Below are positions 19,188-30,126 of a stretch of 35,539 bases of DNA, piece after piece. Made by a program: the position numbers and the translations under genes. The stretch comes from Priapulus caudatus (Eukaryota; Priapulida; Priapulimorpha; Priapulimorphida; Priapulidae): the NCBI RefSeq assembly GCF_000485595.1, contig NW_014577560.1, positions 160,570-196,108 on the forward strand, read 5' to 3'. Numbering within the stretch: the stretch's first letter is position 1; the number at the start of each line of letters is the position of its first letter. A model generated the notes under the pieces. It did no database searches, had not been told where the DNA came from, and saw only the letters and a list, made by a program, of their open reading frames with translations.

Positions 19188-20780
19188 CTTTAATAAAAAA
19201 AAAGTTCGTTTAGAATCATTGAATATTAGTGTACCAGTATTTATTTATATTTTATATAGACTTCTTGTTCATACTTCTTAGTTAGCTAGTGTATACTATT
19301 CAGAACTTTATTGTTTACATGTTGTTGACAAAGTGTAAAAAATATTCCAGCTATAATAAACATTAAGGTTAAAAATATTATCCATTGCGGAAATGAAACT
19401 TGCTTACTATATCCCGTTTGTCTCGCAATGGGTGGTCCAAAAGATAATAGACATAATAAACATGTTACTCCAAAATAATCTACATGTCGGGCTTTCTATA
19501 AAGTACTCGCTATTTCTGCTTCAATTGCTCGCTATTTTGATTTACAAAGAGGGTCGATATTTATGCAGTTTTTAGAATTTACTGCATATACCACATGCAC
19601 ACCCACCCATTGTGTTTTGCCAAGAATGTCACTAAAGTGTGTAGTCAACTGATTTTGACTCAGTTATCAGGAATGCCACCACGTGTGTGCATTCAAACAT
19701 TTTAATATTATAGTAAATTCTAGTGTTGTCCCGGATTTACCGAATTACTAGTATCATAGAGTTTACCTGCCAGGCTCGGGAATTCAACACATTTACAGGA
19801 TATGAAATTATGAACTACAGTGAATAAGTTTAAATGTCTACAATGTAGAAAAACAGGCGTCTAGGCATTGTAAAAATTCACTGCATTGACTAGGAAATGA
19901 AATTGACAGGCCAAACGAAATTAATTGTCAACGTCTACTTGTTATTACTAATGAACGAGCAAGACTCACTGAAATACTGTACCCGACTATATAGAAAGAA
20001 GTAACTTTAAGCAGTATCACTAGTATTAATAATTACATTAGCATAATATCATGATATTTATTACTTTTGCTTCTTATTGTAATGCTATTTGCAGTATTTA
20101 ACACATGACCAGTCCTCTCACTTTTGTGAAAAGGACTATTAGTATTAGATCTGAATTATTTACATTGTGGATCTCAAGGTTTAGTTTCAACGCCTCCTCA
20201 GTGCTGTTGTTAGACCTATGCAACTTTTAGATTTGTATGATAATAGTACACTACAGGTCGAGCATCCTTTTCGAAAAGCCCCCCGTTTTTCTCGAATTCT
20301 GACACAACACCATATAATATATATCGTATGCGGTTATGGTTCAGTCTAAATTCATGCACATTTTTCTAATTCTAGAATATCGTCAGATTATGAAAAGCAC
20401 TTTCACATAATTTATTGGTCTACAACATGGAATGCTACAATTGTAGTCAGTCGCGTATCACACATAAGTGCTGGCACCCCATATTAGTTTAGTACCTACG
20501 GCTACGGGAAAACATCGCAGTATCCTTGATCCACTAGTCACTACTAGTACTACTAAGCACTAGTAAGTAGTAGCTAGTAGTAGTACACTAGTACTACAAA
20601 CTTTTAGATACCGAACAGAATTCATAAAATCAATTTAACGATTGTGCTTTACAGTTTAGTCTTCGCATCACATTATAATTAGAGCTAGTAACTAGACTGA
20701 TCGTAAGCATTGTACACCATAGCGCATTGTAGCTGATTCTACTTCAACGTAAGCCTACTATCGGTAGGCCTGTAGTATAC
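19188..20780 (-). other. Intron of the Mutator-like transposase gene
   Basis: GT (gtatac at 20775-20780) to AG (T-rich tract then attaaag at 19188), 1593 bases, phase 1 on both sides. The sequence is AT-rich without ORFs. A low-complexity run of CTAGTA/ACTAGT words lies at about 20530-20600. Confidence 0.65.
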
Positions 20781-20853
20781 CTGATCTTCGGAGCTGGAGA
20801 GAATCCTTCTTCACTGCTGCAAACGCATATCTTGTTTTCTTCTTGCGGCCCAT
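20781..20853 (-). CDS. First coding exon of the Mutator-like transposase gene
   Basis: The minus strand starts MGRKKKTRYAFAAVKKDSLQ and ends RRS plus one base at a donor (AGATCAG|GTATAC). A short basic MGRK-type opening is common for this family. The exon ends in phase 1, which pairs exactly with the acceptor at 19188 to give a Gly codon and then KKQRLETVQDAQPGC. Phase agreement plus content supports a spliced gene rather than a processed copy. Confidence 0.65.
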
Positions 20854-21116
20854 TGGGCCATTCCAGCAAAAATAATGTAGATCAAACTTCCCAGCTTTCA
20901 ACGGGGTTCGGTTGCAGTTCTTCGAGCGATAAACGTTAAAAAATACTTATATGAGGTAAGGTAACTGTCACTTCTTCTTTATTTGCACGAACAACGAAAA
21001 TACAAATGGCGGCGGTTGGCAACCGGCTGCACTTGATCGTGTCTCTGACGTCACCAATACATGTGTATTTAAAGAGTCGCTGGCTGCGCCACAGGGGCGT
21101 GGACAATGGAAACGCT
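20854..21116 (-). promoter_or_regulatory. Probable promoter / 5' leader of the Mutator-like gene
   Basis: Upstream of the ATG on the minus strand, in order: a GC-box-like CCACGCCCCT (21093-21102), TTTAAATA (near 21067-21074), a perfect CRE-type TGACGTCA (21046-21053), a palindromic CGGTTGCCAACCG (21012-21024), and a YY1-like GCCGCCATTTG (21003-21013). Such clustering within 100 bases is typical of compact animal promoters. It fills the space between the Rep pseudogene and this gene. Confidence 0.45.
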
Positions 21117-23450
21117 CTAAAAGCTGACACGCACTTGTATATTGCGAAATGAGTGTGTACAGAGGTGGCCTCTAGTGTAAGCGAGCGTATAAGAACGAAA
21201 ACGAAAAATCGATGAAATTTCATGCACAACGTGGAGAGTGTCCTTAAACATGTAGTTGACGCTTGCAGGATGTTTTTGGACACGACAAATCATTGAATCA
21301 TCTGCAGCTCGCTTCTGGCATCGACCTGCAGCACGTGTGCAACTATGGGTTTGAAGCTGGCTTGCTAGATGGTGGAGGCGAGAGAAATCTTCTTCATCTT
21401 TAACAAGTCCGCGTCTCATCAACGTCTCCATATCAGTGTGTGCTGTGACCGAGAACATGTCTCTAAGAGAGCATCTGATGCGTTTCAGTGAGACTTCGTC
21501 GCTTTCTGAATGCAAAGTTATGCCGCCATGAATATGTGGTCGATTTCCCAGTGCTCCACTACTCTGGAATTCATACCTCATCCATGCAGTCTTTACATGT
21601 CCAAGTGGTCGCTGAGGGCTGTACTGGATGTAGTTCCACACATAGCAACTTGTTCTCTCCCAAGCTCGACACATGATGACCGCATAGTTTTGTAGCATGG
21701 CGTCTCGGTTGAGGGCATCAGTTCGCTGTTCAATGGCTGCTCTAATTGGCCAAACACCCATTGTAGCACTATCGTTGCAGGTGAGTGTCACAAAATAGTC
21801 CCACGCACTCTCTGATCGCAACAGTGCTGACAATCGTTTGACTTCTCGACGAGCATCTAATTCATCCAACTGCATGATACTCTCACGACTGTGTATCGAT
21901 TGTGTGCTATGATTGCGTGTGAGGTGCTCTAGGCTTTTACGACAAGCAATGACGGCAGAGTTGGTGTTCAGTACACTGTTTAGCAGAACATCAAAGTTGA
22001 ACTGCAGGTATGCAGATTCACGTGAAGTCAGCAGGCGCCATCCATCAAACGCACATACATGTGCTCTGGGAGTGAGGCAACATGGAAATGCATTTGCATG
22101 CATATTCCAGAAAATGCGTGGAAATAGCTGGGCCTCTGGATATAGGAGCGGCACTGTCCATTCTGGTGTGCGTGCACAGATTAGCTGAAGTATTTTCTGT
22201 GCAGCTACAGGTGGCTTCTGTGACTTAGTCGTGCGGTTTAAGACTTGGAGATGGTTATTCAGCAAGTAATGACCAAGCGTTGCATTTGAGGTACGCTCGG
22301 AAAGGTAGCCAACATTAACTGTTGCAGATGTGATGTTGGGGCATGTGTCGGATGCATAATCATTTCCTCCAATGGAATAGCGTTCAAGTGGATAACAAGA
22401 AATATCGTGTGAATCAGTGTCGTTGACCGAAAGAGCAAGAATGTCCTCAGCACCATTGTTTTCTTTGTCATGATCAAGGACTGGAGGTACCTCAACATGT
22501 CTATGGTGTACATCTGGACCATAGCATCCAACAGTAATAGGTCTGTCTTGATCGTCATGGGTGTCTAGCTTAAAATGATGAAGGCACATGCCAACAGCAC
22601 ACTGAACATGACCCAAACCATGCGGACAGCGTCATCGAATACCAGTTTGGCCTGTTGCCACACAACAAGGTATGGCGCACCCCTTCTGCTGACGCAAAAG
22701 ATATTCATGATGGATGAGACACACAATCTTTGACTGGCCTCCACATCGTTGCAAAACATCGTCTCTGGCTTTTTGCAGTTTATTGGCAGTGGCATAAATA
22801 AGAAGTCACATCTGCGATGATGGCCTGTTATGAAGCCGTGTTCCAGTGGGTTGCCAGTAGAATGCGGGAGTCCACCGAAAAGACACCTCGACGTGATACC
22901 CAAGTGCAAGTCTTTTGATAGACAAACCAAACAACAGCATCCACTGGCCATCTGCAGATTGCAGTGGCACAGGTTCTTGACGACGAACACGTCCTGGCCT
23001 TGTCACAAGCAGTAAACCCGTATGAACTGTATCAGTTCTTGGAAATTCCCACTGATCGTTCATTTACTGAGACTCGATGCCAGGACAAAGATACTGCAAT
23101 ACTTGTGCAACTGTTTCCTCTGCACTGCGTGCATGAGTTCGTGCAGACAAAGCAGTCGATACTTCTGTTAAGGTTGATGCCTTGACTGGTGTGCGTGTCA
23201 TATGCGTGTTATGGGCAAACGCTTTGCACATATCGAGCACTTGTCTAGCTAGTTGTTCATTGGGGTGGTGCCAAACATAATTAAGTAAGGAAGTGTGCAA
23301 GAATCGTACATGAAGCAAGCATTGCAATGTCGCATACAATAACCAACTCATAGGAAAAGCGTCGTTTTCTCCTGAGATATGTCCACGGAGAATGTGAAAT
23401 GGTCCGTGTCCAGTGTGGTTGTTGGTGTGTACAATGAAAAGGCAGTCACA
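21117..23450 (-). pseudogene. Helitron-type Rep (HUH endonuclease) region, helicase not present
   Basis: The minus strand carries LKGALQCDCLFIVHTNN and HVRFLHTSLLNYVWH (23475-23064), then a stop, then LLVTRPGRVRRQEPVPLQS. After a frameshift near 22905 come LEHGFITGHHRRCDFLFMPL and NIFCVSRRGAPYLVVWQQ. After another near 22610 an open stretch of about 490 codons contains YFVTLTCNDSATMG (start of the Helitron_like_N fold) and YEFQSSGALGNRPHIHGGIT, with the HUH metal-binding H-I-H. A Cys/His cluster of the type H-x-C-x5-C...C-R-V-x-K-H-P follows, as in Helitron Rep. Only about 60 further codons are open. No clear Tyr pair and no Pif1-type helicase follow, so the copy is truncated or is a helicase-less relative. 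Confidence 0.65.
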
Positions 23451-23783
23451 TTGTAACGCACCTTTTAACGTTACTGTGTTAGTTATTGAAGTAGAATGTA
23501 TGTGAAGCCGAAATACATAAATGAGAATAGAGAAGTCAGATGTTTACCATTATTCGTATTTTACTTGAAGATCAGAACAGTTACAGTGTTACAAAATGTA
23601 GTCGCAGTCGCTTCTGGTTGTCGAGAGCCTCCTCTATCTCCTCCTCGTCCGACCCTTACCTTCGGACGAGGAGCAGCAGTTCTGTTGTCGCAAGGGCAGC
23701 AGCCGCAGCAGCAGCAACTGCAGTCGTCGGGAGATTTCCCGATTTTCCTTGTGCCGCGGCGTTTATAGCCGCTGGCACGCTCG

Positions 23784-23808
23784 CGGCGCATGCGTCACGC
23801 ATGCGCCG
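23784..23808. repeat. Perfect 11 bp hairpin rich in CGCATGCG
   Basis: CGGCGCATGCG is followed by TCA and its exact complement CGCATGCGCCG. GCGCATGCGTCG follows again at about 23819, so the core word GCGCATGCG appears three times in 50 bases. Confidence 0.9.
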
Positions 23809-23929
23809 TAGACTCTGGCGCATGCGTCGTACACACTCGCGAAGGCGTTGCACACGCCCTACCCTACGCACGTGCTACATACATTTGTGTAGGCGTTGTT
23901 GTTTTCCACTGATAGGACTAATTGAGTGA

Positions 23930-24130
23930 CTATAGATGTTGTTGTCTAATTTGTTTCTAAGTGACTCTAATCTGTTTCTGATTGACCTCTAATGGGTAAG
24001 ACGCCGATGCGGCGCTCCTAAGTGACCTCTAATGGGCAGGGCGCATCTCGGCGCTCTAATCGGTTTCTAAGTGGCTCTAATCTGTTTGTAAGTGATTTCT
24101 AATGGACTTGTTGACGCGGATGCGGCTACT
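23930..24130. repeat. Degenerate repeats of CTAATnGG / TAAGTGnCTCTAAT words
   Basis: Units such as AAGTGACTCTAATCTG, TAAGTGACCTCTAATGGG (twice) and AAGTGGCTCTAATCTG alternate with GCGC-rich spacers (GACGCCGATGCGGCGCTC, GGCGCATCTCGGCGCTC). The period is about 45-50 bases and irregular. Confidence 0.7.
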
Positions 24131-24407
24131 GCTAATTAGCCGATGCCATCTTCGTGTGACATATAACCGAGTCGTAGCTAAGTGCTGTGTGACCTATAAC
24201 CAAGTCGTAGCTCGTAGAGGGTAGTGATATCTAGCCGCTACATTTCTCCGCATTTCTGCTACATTCTACATTTTCATCGCCCACTCGCCTGTCGACAAAG
24301 TGATTGACCCGGTGGGGGAGAGATAGTAGCTCTATTAATTTGTAACCGCGCGCGTGGCTGCGCGCGTCGGTGGCGGGGGAATTAGTAGCTCTATTGACTT
24401 GTAACGC

Positions 24408-25693
24408 TTTGCGGCATTACAACATATATTTCTCTTCGATTGTGTTTGGCCAACTTCTTGCAGGTGCATGTCATCATATACATCAGTTGTTTGTTCATTG
24501 TATGCATAAGTGAGCAAACATGCATCATCCAGATCCATGAATGTAGTAGCTACAGCTGCACATGCTGCAATGACCTCGTCCATGGGCTTTTCCTGCTTGT
24601 ACGCGTCAAGAGTGTCTAAGATAGCACGACCCTCCAAATGCTCAGCCTGCATTGCATACTCTAGGATATCTGATTGCTGTTCCAATGTGAATCCACTGCA
24701 TATAGTGATGTTGTGTGTCATTTGGAAGTGCGGATGTCTGGTAGCAAGTCTAAGAGTGGTCAAACCGGCACTGTGGCCTCGTTGCTCAAAAACAGGAAAT
24801 GAAGTATTGTACGTGTTTGATGTGCCGCTACGTACGACATTGCCAGTGACGACAGCTGGTGCAAGGTAGTCTGGAGGCTGGGGTGCAGTCCAACGAACGA
24901 TGGGATTTGTAAGGACATGGAAAAATGATGTTCTGCCATCGCAGTGCTTTTTTGTGGAACACATTAAAATGCACAGGCCATGTTCTTTGTCTACAATGAG
25001 TGAGGGAGCTATCTTCCAATCGAAGTCTGTAATGGGACAAGTCTAGTCCTGTCTAGCTCCTTGGAAGTAGTGGGACTGGGCATGAAATGCTGAAAAGGCT
25101 GGTATTATTGTAGCTAGATAATGAGCAGCTGGCAATAGCTGCAACTTGTCGCCAACTGTATCGTCCAGATACATGTAACAGCCCATTGGACAGCGTACCT
25201 GCGGAAAACATGTGTCGTTTAAAGCTTTCATAAGGAGTGTGAGTTCACCACTGCAAATATTGTCTTTAAATGTGCGATGTAGGCTGGGGACATCCTGAAA
25301 GTCCAGTTGAAATTGTAGTGCCTCTCGTATTGCAGGCAACCATTCATTGGCTGAAAGATTCCAACTAGCGCGAAGTTCATGCGGGAGGAATTTAATGAAT
25401 GCTACAGCATCAGCATTCTGCTCTTTGCTCAGACATGTCCACAACACAGCAGGCCACGCATACCACCAACATGGAGCAGTGTCGTCTTTGGGCGTGCGTG
25501 GGGAAATGTAGTTAGAGCATGAAAAGCAAACTTGTGTGTGTGCAGCCATGCCTGCACGATCCCCAAAGTGACGTCGACAAAATCTGTTATTGTGGGAATT
25601 TTCGGCCTGAAGGACGTGGAAATTCAACTTGTAGATGTTGATTGATGAGCGATGGCAAACAGCGCACATGTCACGCAGAAGTGCAAGGCAGCC
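24408..25693 (-). pseudogene. Cys-rich middle part of the PHD-Rep gene
   Basis: A single minus-strand frame runs through this whole stretch with one in-frame TAG at 25043-25045. It contains LLRDMCAVCHRSSINIYK, FCRRHFGDRAGMAAHTQVCF and SC (several Cys/His pairs suggesting zinc sites), WPAVLWTCLSK, SLHRTFKDNICSGELTLLMK, CPMGCYMYLDDTVGDKLQLL, then CPITDFDWKIAPSLIVDKEH, FFHVLTNPIVRWTAPQ and a helical acidic end. It is in the same frame as the PHD exon to the right. An acceptor-like atatgtag lies at 25694-25701. I do not recognise the middle domain by name. Position suggests it forms the N-terminal half of the Rep protein, interrupted near 24400 by the 939 bp insertion. Confidence 0.55.
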
Positions 25694-25711
25694 CTACATA
25701 TTCAGTAGAAC

Positions 25712-26073
25712 TTAAACACAGTTAGTGTAACAGCTATTACAATACCATTTCCTAGTTTTAGGTGGCTTTTTAAGTGTTGTGCACTTGATATGCAGCCACT
25801 CCAAGCAACTGTCACATGCTAATTGCTCGCCTCCCAAGTCTGTCTTACACAGACCACACAACCAGCCAATTCTATTAACCCTTTGTACGTTAGACATTAC
25901 CGTCTTCCAGGCCTCCTCTTCAAAATACCTTCGTACCCGAGGTATTAATACACCATCGTCATGCCTGCAAGCATGTGCTATATCTTTGGGCTTTTTCACA
26001 TCACTTGGTTGAAGAACCGTACCTGATAAAGCAGATTCTGCAGCGGGGCCACTTACAAGCCATCGCAGAATGC
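25712..26073 (-). CDS. PHD-finger exon
   Basis: After a T-rich acceptor (tttgattttag ending at 26074), the frame reads an amphipathic region and then WLCGLCKTDLGGEQLACDSC, LEWLHIKC and WYCNSCYTNC. This gives the full C4-H-C3 pattern of a PHD finger with the conserved Trp before the last Cys pair. PHD fingers usually read histone tails. The next coding stretch (25693 and below) is in the same frame but separated by two stops (TAA, TAG) within about 20 bases, so either a very short intron-like gap or damage lies between them. Such PHD modules occur in many invertebrate transposon-linked proteins. Confidence 0.65.
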
Positions 26074-27470
26074 CTAAAATCAAATAAAAAAATAGAAAAT
26101 TAATAAACAATTAAAATAAAAATCACTTGCATAGTTAAATTGTGTCTTTACAATGATTTATTAGCCTATATTTTGTCCTCTGATTTTTCAGGGTCCACAG
26201 TGCATCTGTGACAGTGCTATATCTGAACCCGTCCTATACTAGTGACCCGCCCCAAGCACCGTCTTAGCTAGCACCCGTCCTGCCCGTCATTTTGACGGGC
26301 GAAGTTAAAAAATGGCAAAATTGACGAGATAGGTAGATTTGAAAAATTCTAGCCAATGACAGGTGTAATGAACGTAGTTTTCACTCATATATATACGTGT
26401 ACTCTCGTGTGTGTGAGGCTCGTGACCGTATAGTGTATACCATGTGATGTTGTTCCCAGGTTCTGCTATGGTGCGGGTAATTATGTACCCTGAGGTAGTT
26501 ACAAAGTAGACAGACACGGAAGTATAACGTACAAACAAATGTCTATTTAATTGTTACACAAAACTTACAGAGACAAGTTATTAGTTACATATGGAATGCA
26601 AGATCTCTAAAAGGAGTTTACACACGCACATACAAGTACCAGTCTTAAAAGAAGTTCTAAGACATACGTTTATGACGCATACTGTAACACGAATACGGTA
26701 AGACCTATTTATACTTACATACCAAGAGAGAGAGAGAGAGAGAGAGAGAGACTCCGAGAGCCCCGGTTGGTTCTCTCCTCCCTCTCTCTGATTTCTCTGT
26801 TAGAAAAGCTTACTATTTATACAATTCTGGCCGTGTCACATGATCTACCTAGTACTACGTCGTACTACGCGTTAAAACCTTCCAGGTTAATGAGTCTACG
26901 AAACAAGGCCATGCCTTGGTCCGAAAATGGCTACTGTCCTCTTTTTAACGAGAGGGGGAGGGTGTTTTTTGTTCTACCCGGAATTTAGTACTTGGCGGTA
27001 CCAGTATCGAACTGCCTATAACGAAGCGAGTAACCAAAAGTGCCTGAGGCATGTCTCTGCGTACGGATCTTAGCCTCGACATAGACGTGGCCAAGAACCA
27101 TGCCTGCCCTGCGGCATCGCTCTATATCGTGATGACTTTAGCTTCATTACATTACTCTCCTACTCATGAAAAAGTTAAGAGCTATATTTTATAGCGAAGA
27201 ACTTTAAGGTTATATTGTACGTTTGTTATTCATGTTATGCCCTTTTTTTTCTAAATAGTGTGATAATCCCCGGTTCCAAAAACTTAAATAGGTCTAACTA
27301 TTCCTTAATTAATCCGTTGTCTTTAGTTGTCCGTGGGAGTATCTCCGTGGCTCCGTCGGTTCATCTCCGGGGCTTCTCCGTTGGGCTTCTCCGTGTTAGT
27401 GGAAGCCGTGTGCGTCTGCCTGGTGTTGGATGGTTAGGGCTGCCCTCGGATGATGTATTGTGTGAGTTCC
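26074..27470. other. Non-coding stretch with hairpin and promoter-like word
   Basis: It contains GCCCGTC-ATTTT-GACGGGC (26283-26301), the (AG)n run at 26725-26750, and a minus-strand TATA-like GCTATAAAATATAGC near 27180-27200. No ORF has recognisable content. Confidence 0.5.
26725..26750. repeat. (AG)13 microsatellite
   Basis: Uninterrupted AG dinucleotide run. Confidence 0.95.
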
Positions 27471-27917
27471 TCACTCCAGAACATCAAAGCATCGGGTCTG
27501 CTTCGATGCCAGGACTCCATGTGGTCGTAGTAGGCAGTCCATGTGTAAGTTGGGTCCCGGCGTCCGAATTCGAAGGTGCAGGGTGGGGTTCGCTTTTGGG
27601 GTTGTGTGTAGGGGTAGGGGGAATATAGTAGGAGATATATTCGGGAGTGGGAATGTGGGTGTCCGGTAGGCTCTGTCTGAGGGGGAAGGGGTGGTAGGCG
27701 GAGGGAGGGTGGATGTAGGTGGGGGTAGAGGTGTAAGCGTGAGCGAACGTGGCCTCGAGGCGACAGCGAGAAATAGTCTCCCTGGAGTGTTGAACCTGGT
27801 TGCTAGGCGACGGCGGCGATCGGCAGTCTCGAAGTGTCGGATCTGCTGCCCGTGGTGCGTGGCGTCCGTGGTGGTTGTGTCCGTGGTAGTTGTGGTGTCC
27901 GTGGTAGGCGTCGTCAT
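27471..27917 (-). CDS. Hypothetical Thr-rich then Pro-rich ORF
   Basis: 148 codons on the minus strand. It begins MTTPTTDTTTTTDTTTTDAT, continues through a basic patch (RRRRLATRF) and a long Pro/Thr/Leu-rich low-complexity part, and ends with HMDCLLRPHGVLASKQTRC. The DNA is G-rich on the plus strand with imperfect GTCCGTGGTRGTTGT repeats (27855-27910), which explains the Thr-Asp run. It may be a gag-like N-terminus or simply open by composition. No neighbour supports a function. Confidence 0.2.
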   Translation of the reverse strand: MTTPTTDTTTTTDTTTTDATHHGQQIRHFETADRRRRLATRFNTPGRLFLAVASRPRSLTLTPLPPPTSTLPPPTTPSPSDRAYRTPTFPLPNISPTIFPLPLHTTPKANPTLHLRIRTPGPNLHMDCLLRPHGVLASKQTRCFDVLE

Positions 27918-28650
27918 GATGCTTCGTTGTCGTCTGGTTCGGTTGATCGGCGGTGTAAAATATCTGGTGTGGTAATGACTTGGTGGAGGAGTAGAGAAGG
28001 ATCAGACATCGTGAATATTATAATGCAACGCACAATGCGAGTCTTGATACAGGATAATACTCAACCGCACGTTGATCACGGTGTTTTCCAGGATTAGAAT
28101 CGTTTGGGTATGGTCGCATTGTTGTAGTTTGCATCCACAGTGTTCGCACAAGTAGTGATGAGACCGAAAATGCTGTTAAAACTCATAAACATAAGATTAC
28201 TCACTGATCGTGGATATCATAAACAACAAACCGAACGAAATAAACAAAGTTGAAGGTGTTATAAGACGCCTTCGTACAAGTTATACATGTACTAAAAATC
28301 CCGTTATTACGTAGTTGCAAAAAGAAAATATAATGTAAAGAAATATAGATTGAGAGAAAAAAACAGATAAAACGCAATTTCAATGAAACCAAAAACTGCA
28401 TACACTGCAGATACATAGAACAGGCAGATATTATTAAAAAATTTAGACAGGCAGTTTCCCAATCCTGGCTAAGACCTTGGTCTCATCGTACTTACATTAT
28501 AAAACTTTACACGTGATACTTTTCAGTATTATTCCTGTCATTTTCTGATTTTATATTTATTTTTGGAGAAAAACGTTGATTAGTTCACATCTGCCCCCTG
28601 GCCGCGAAACACTGCCAATTTTCTGTAGAGACCATGACATCGATTCCATG
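27918..28650. other. AT-rich non-coding stretch
   Basis: No supported gene in any frame. It leads into the first GTGACTCGCGTGACA motif at 28651. Confidence 0.4.
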
Positions 28651-29047
28651 GTGACTCGCGTGACATTAAAAAAAAAGAACTTTAGATGTGTATCTGTGCT
28701 TAACATGCCTTATGATGTTTATTTTTAATACTCTTATCAAACAAGACTTACAATATAATTATGCTAGTACAAAAAAATGCACATTTAAGGTTATATCTTT
28801 GAAGAAATACTCATTTGTTTACCGTGACTCGCGTGACATGATTCAAATAGGGGTTTTCAACATCACCCTATTTAAATCAATTTTCGAATCCATGTACTGA
28901 AGCAATTCGCCTCATTGCTGATTTATTGCAAGCTTAAGACTTTATCTTCCCATGCATATGAATAACTATTCTTGCAGGCTTTCTTTTTTGTAGAAACAAC
29001 CACTGCAAATAGTGACTTGCGTGACACTCAACGTGACTCGCGTGACA
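28651..29047. repeat. Left cluster of the 15 bp motif GTGACTCGCGTGACA
   Basis: Exact or one-mismatch copies at 28651-28665, 28824-28838, 29012-29026 (GTGACTTGCGTGACA) and 29033-29047, all in plus orientation, within AT-rich sequence that otherwise has almost no CG. Each copy has two GTGAC half sites around CGCG or CGC. They lie downstream of the minus-strand gene at 30127-32294. Confidence 0.9.
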
Positions 29048-30126
29048 GAGTATCTCTTGGATTACGACTGTAATTAAATTGCTTTTAAATTAACGTATTT
29101 ACAATGAAGACATTAATTAAAAAGTGGCTTAATTTGGAATACCTTTATGAAACCAAGATATTCAACTATAACAAACCATTTTAAAGCTATAATTTAAACA
29201 TTTCCAAGTAAGTACAATAAAATCATATATATAACACTTAAAATTATCAAACAGATGGGTGCATATTCAACATTATACAATCCAACAATCATCTGTTAAA
29301 CAAGATATAGGTAATAAACAATTTACCCCAATTAAATTCTTTTATGAAGACATATGAAATGACAATTATTGGTATTCATTGTATTATTAACAATCTGAGT
29401 GATTATAGTATATTTGCATTATCTGATAATACTAAATAATAATAATAATAATAATGGTGGCTACTTTAATATATAGCGCACATTCCGTGTAATCCATCAA
29501 ATAAATAAAGTGATAATATAATAAATAAATTGATCAACAATACAAATTTTGAAATATCAAAACGTTTTAAAACAGTTTTAGCTTGTGATATTAAACAACT
29601 ATTATTTGTACGTTTTGAATTAATTACAATTTACAATCATAATGGTCTATTGGCAATAAAAAAATGATCTAACAGAATGATGGACAGTTCAACATATAAA
29701 ATACAATTCAACAGTGACCTGAACAAGATTATGGCTGTTGGATTAAGTATAATGGGGGTACTTTTAAGTAGCTCTACAAACTTATCAAAATGTTATGAAT
29801 TATGAATTATCTCAAACACTGTTAAGTGATAATCAATTATACATGTGCTTCTAGCACTTCTAGCACTTCAAGCACTTCAGATAATTATTGATACAATACT
29901 AAATAATTTGTTTGTAGTAGAGTAATAACAATCCAATCGTATAAAATTGGTAATTAAAACTAATCAGAGGATTGATGTGCAATTCTACAGTATAATTCGA
30001 ACAATAATCTGGAAAACTTGTGATACAGTTCAGAATAGATTTTGTTTTTCATTAATTAGTACAATTAAACAACTTATGTTTGGGTAATCAGTTGGTCATG
30101 AAAATTCAATGAGATTAGAAAGTTAT
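29048..30126. other. AT-rich downstream region of the 30-32 kb gene
   Basis: Stops in all frames and several short AAT repeats (29435-29455). It contains an AGCACTTCT/AGCACTTCA triplet repeat near 29850-29880. No gene seen. Confidence 0.5.

Larger units (their letters stand above)
23460..24398. mobile_element. 939 bp non-coding insertion with 9 bp flanking duplication
   Basis: TTGTAACGC occurs at 23451-23459 and again at 24399-24407, exactly where the Rep gene's coding content stops and resumes. The insert holds no gene. It has a GC-rich half with a perfect hairpin and CG/GC-rich words, a degenerate repeat zone (23930-24130) and an internal near-duplication ending in TAGTAGCTCTATT-type sequence. 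No clear terminal inverted repeat is visible at the two ends. A 9-base duplication is typical of Mutator-type insertions, but without termini the class stays open. Confidence 0.55.

Noticed and set aside
20936-21283. Minus-strand ORF overlapping the Rep end
   Set aside because: Different frame from the Rep content and covers the promoter-like segment; no domain.
23540-23929. Arg-rich ORFs on both strands
   Set aside because: Open because of CG-rich hairpin and repeat sequence inside the 939 bp insertion; no domain and stops on the flanks.
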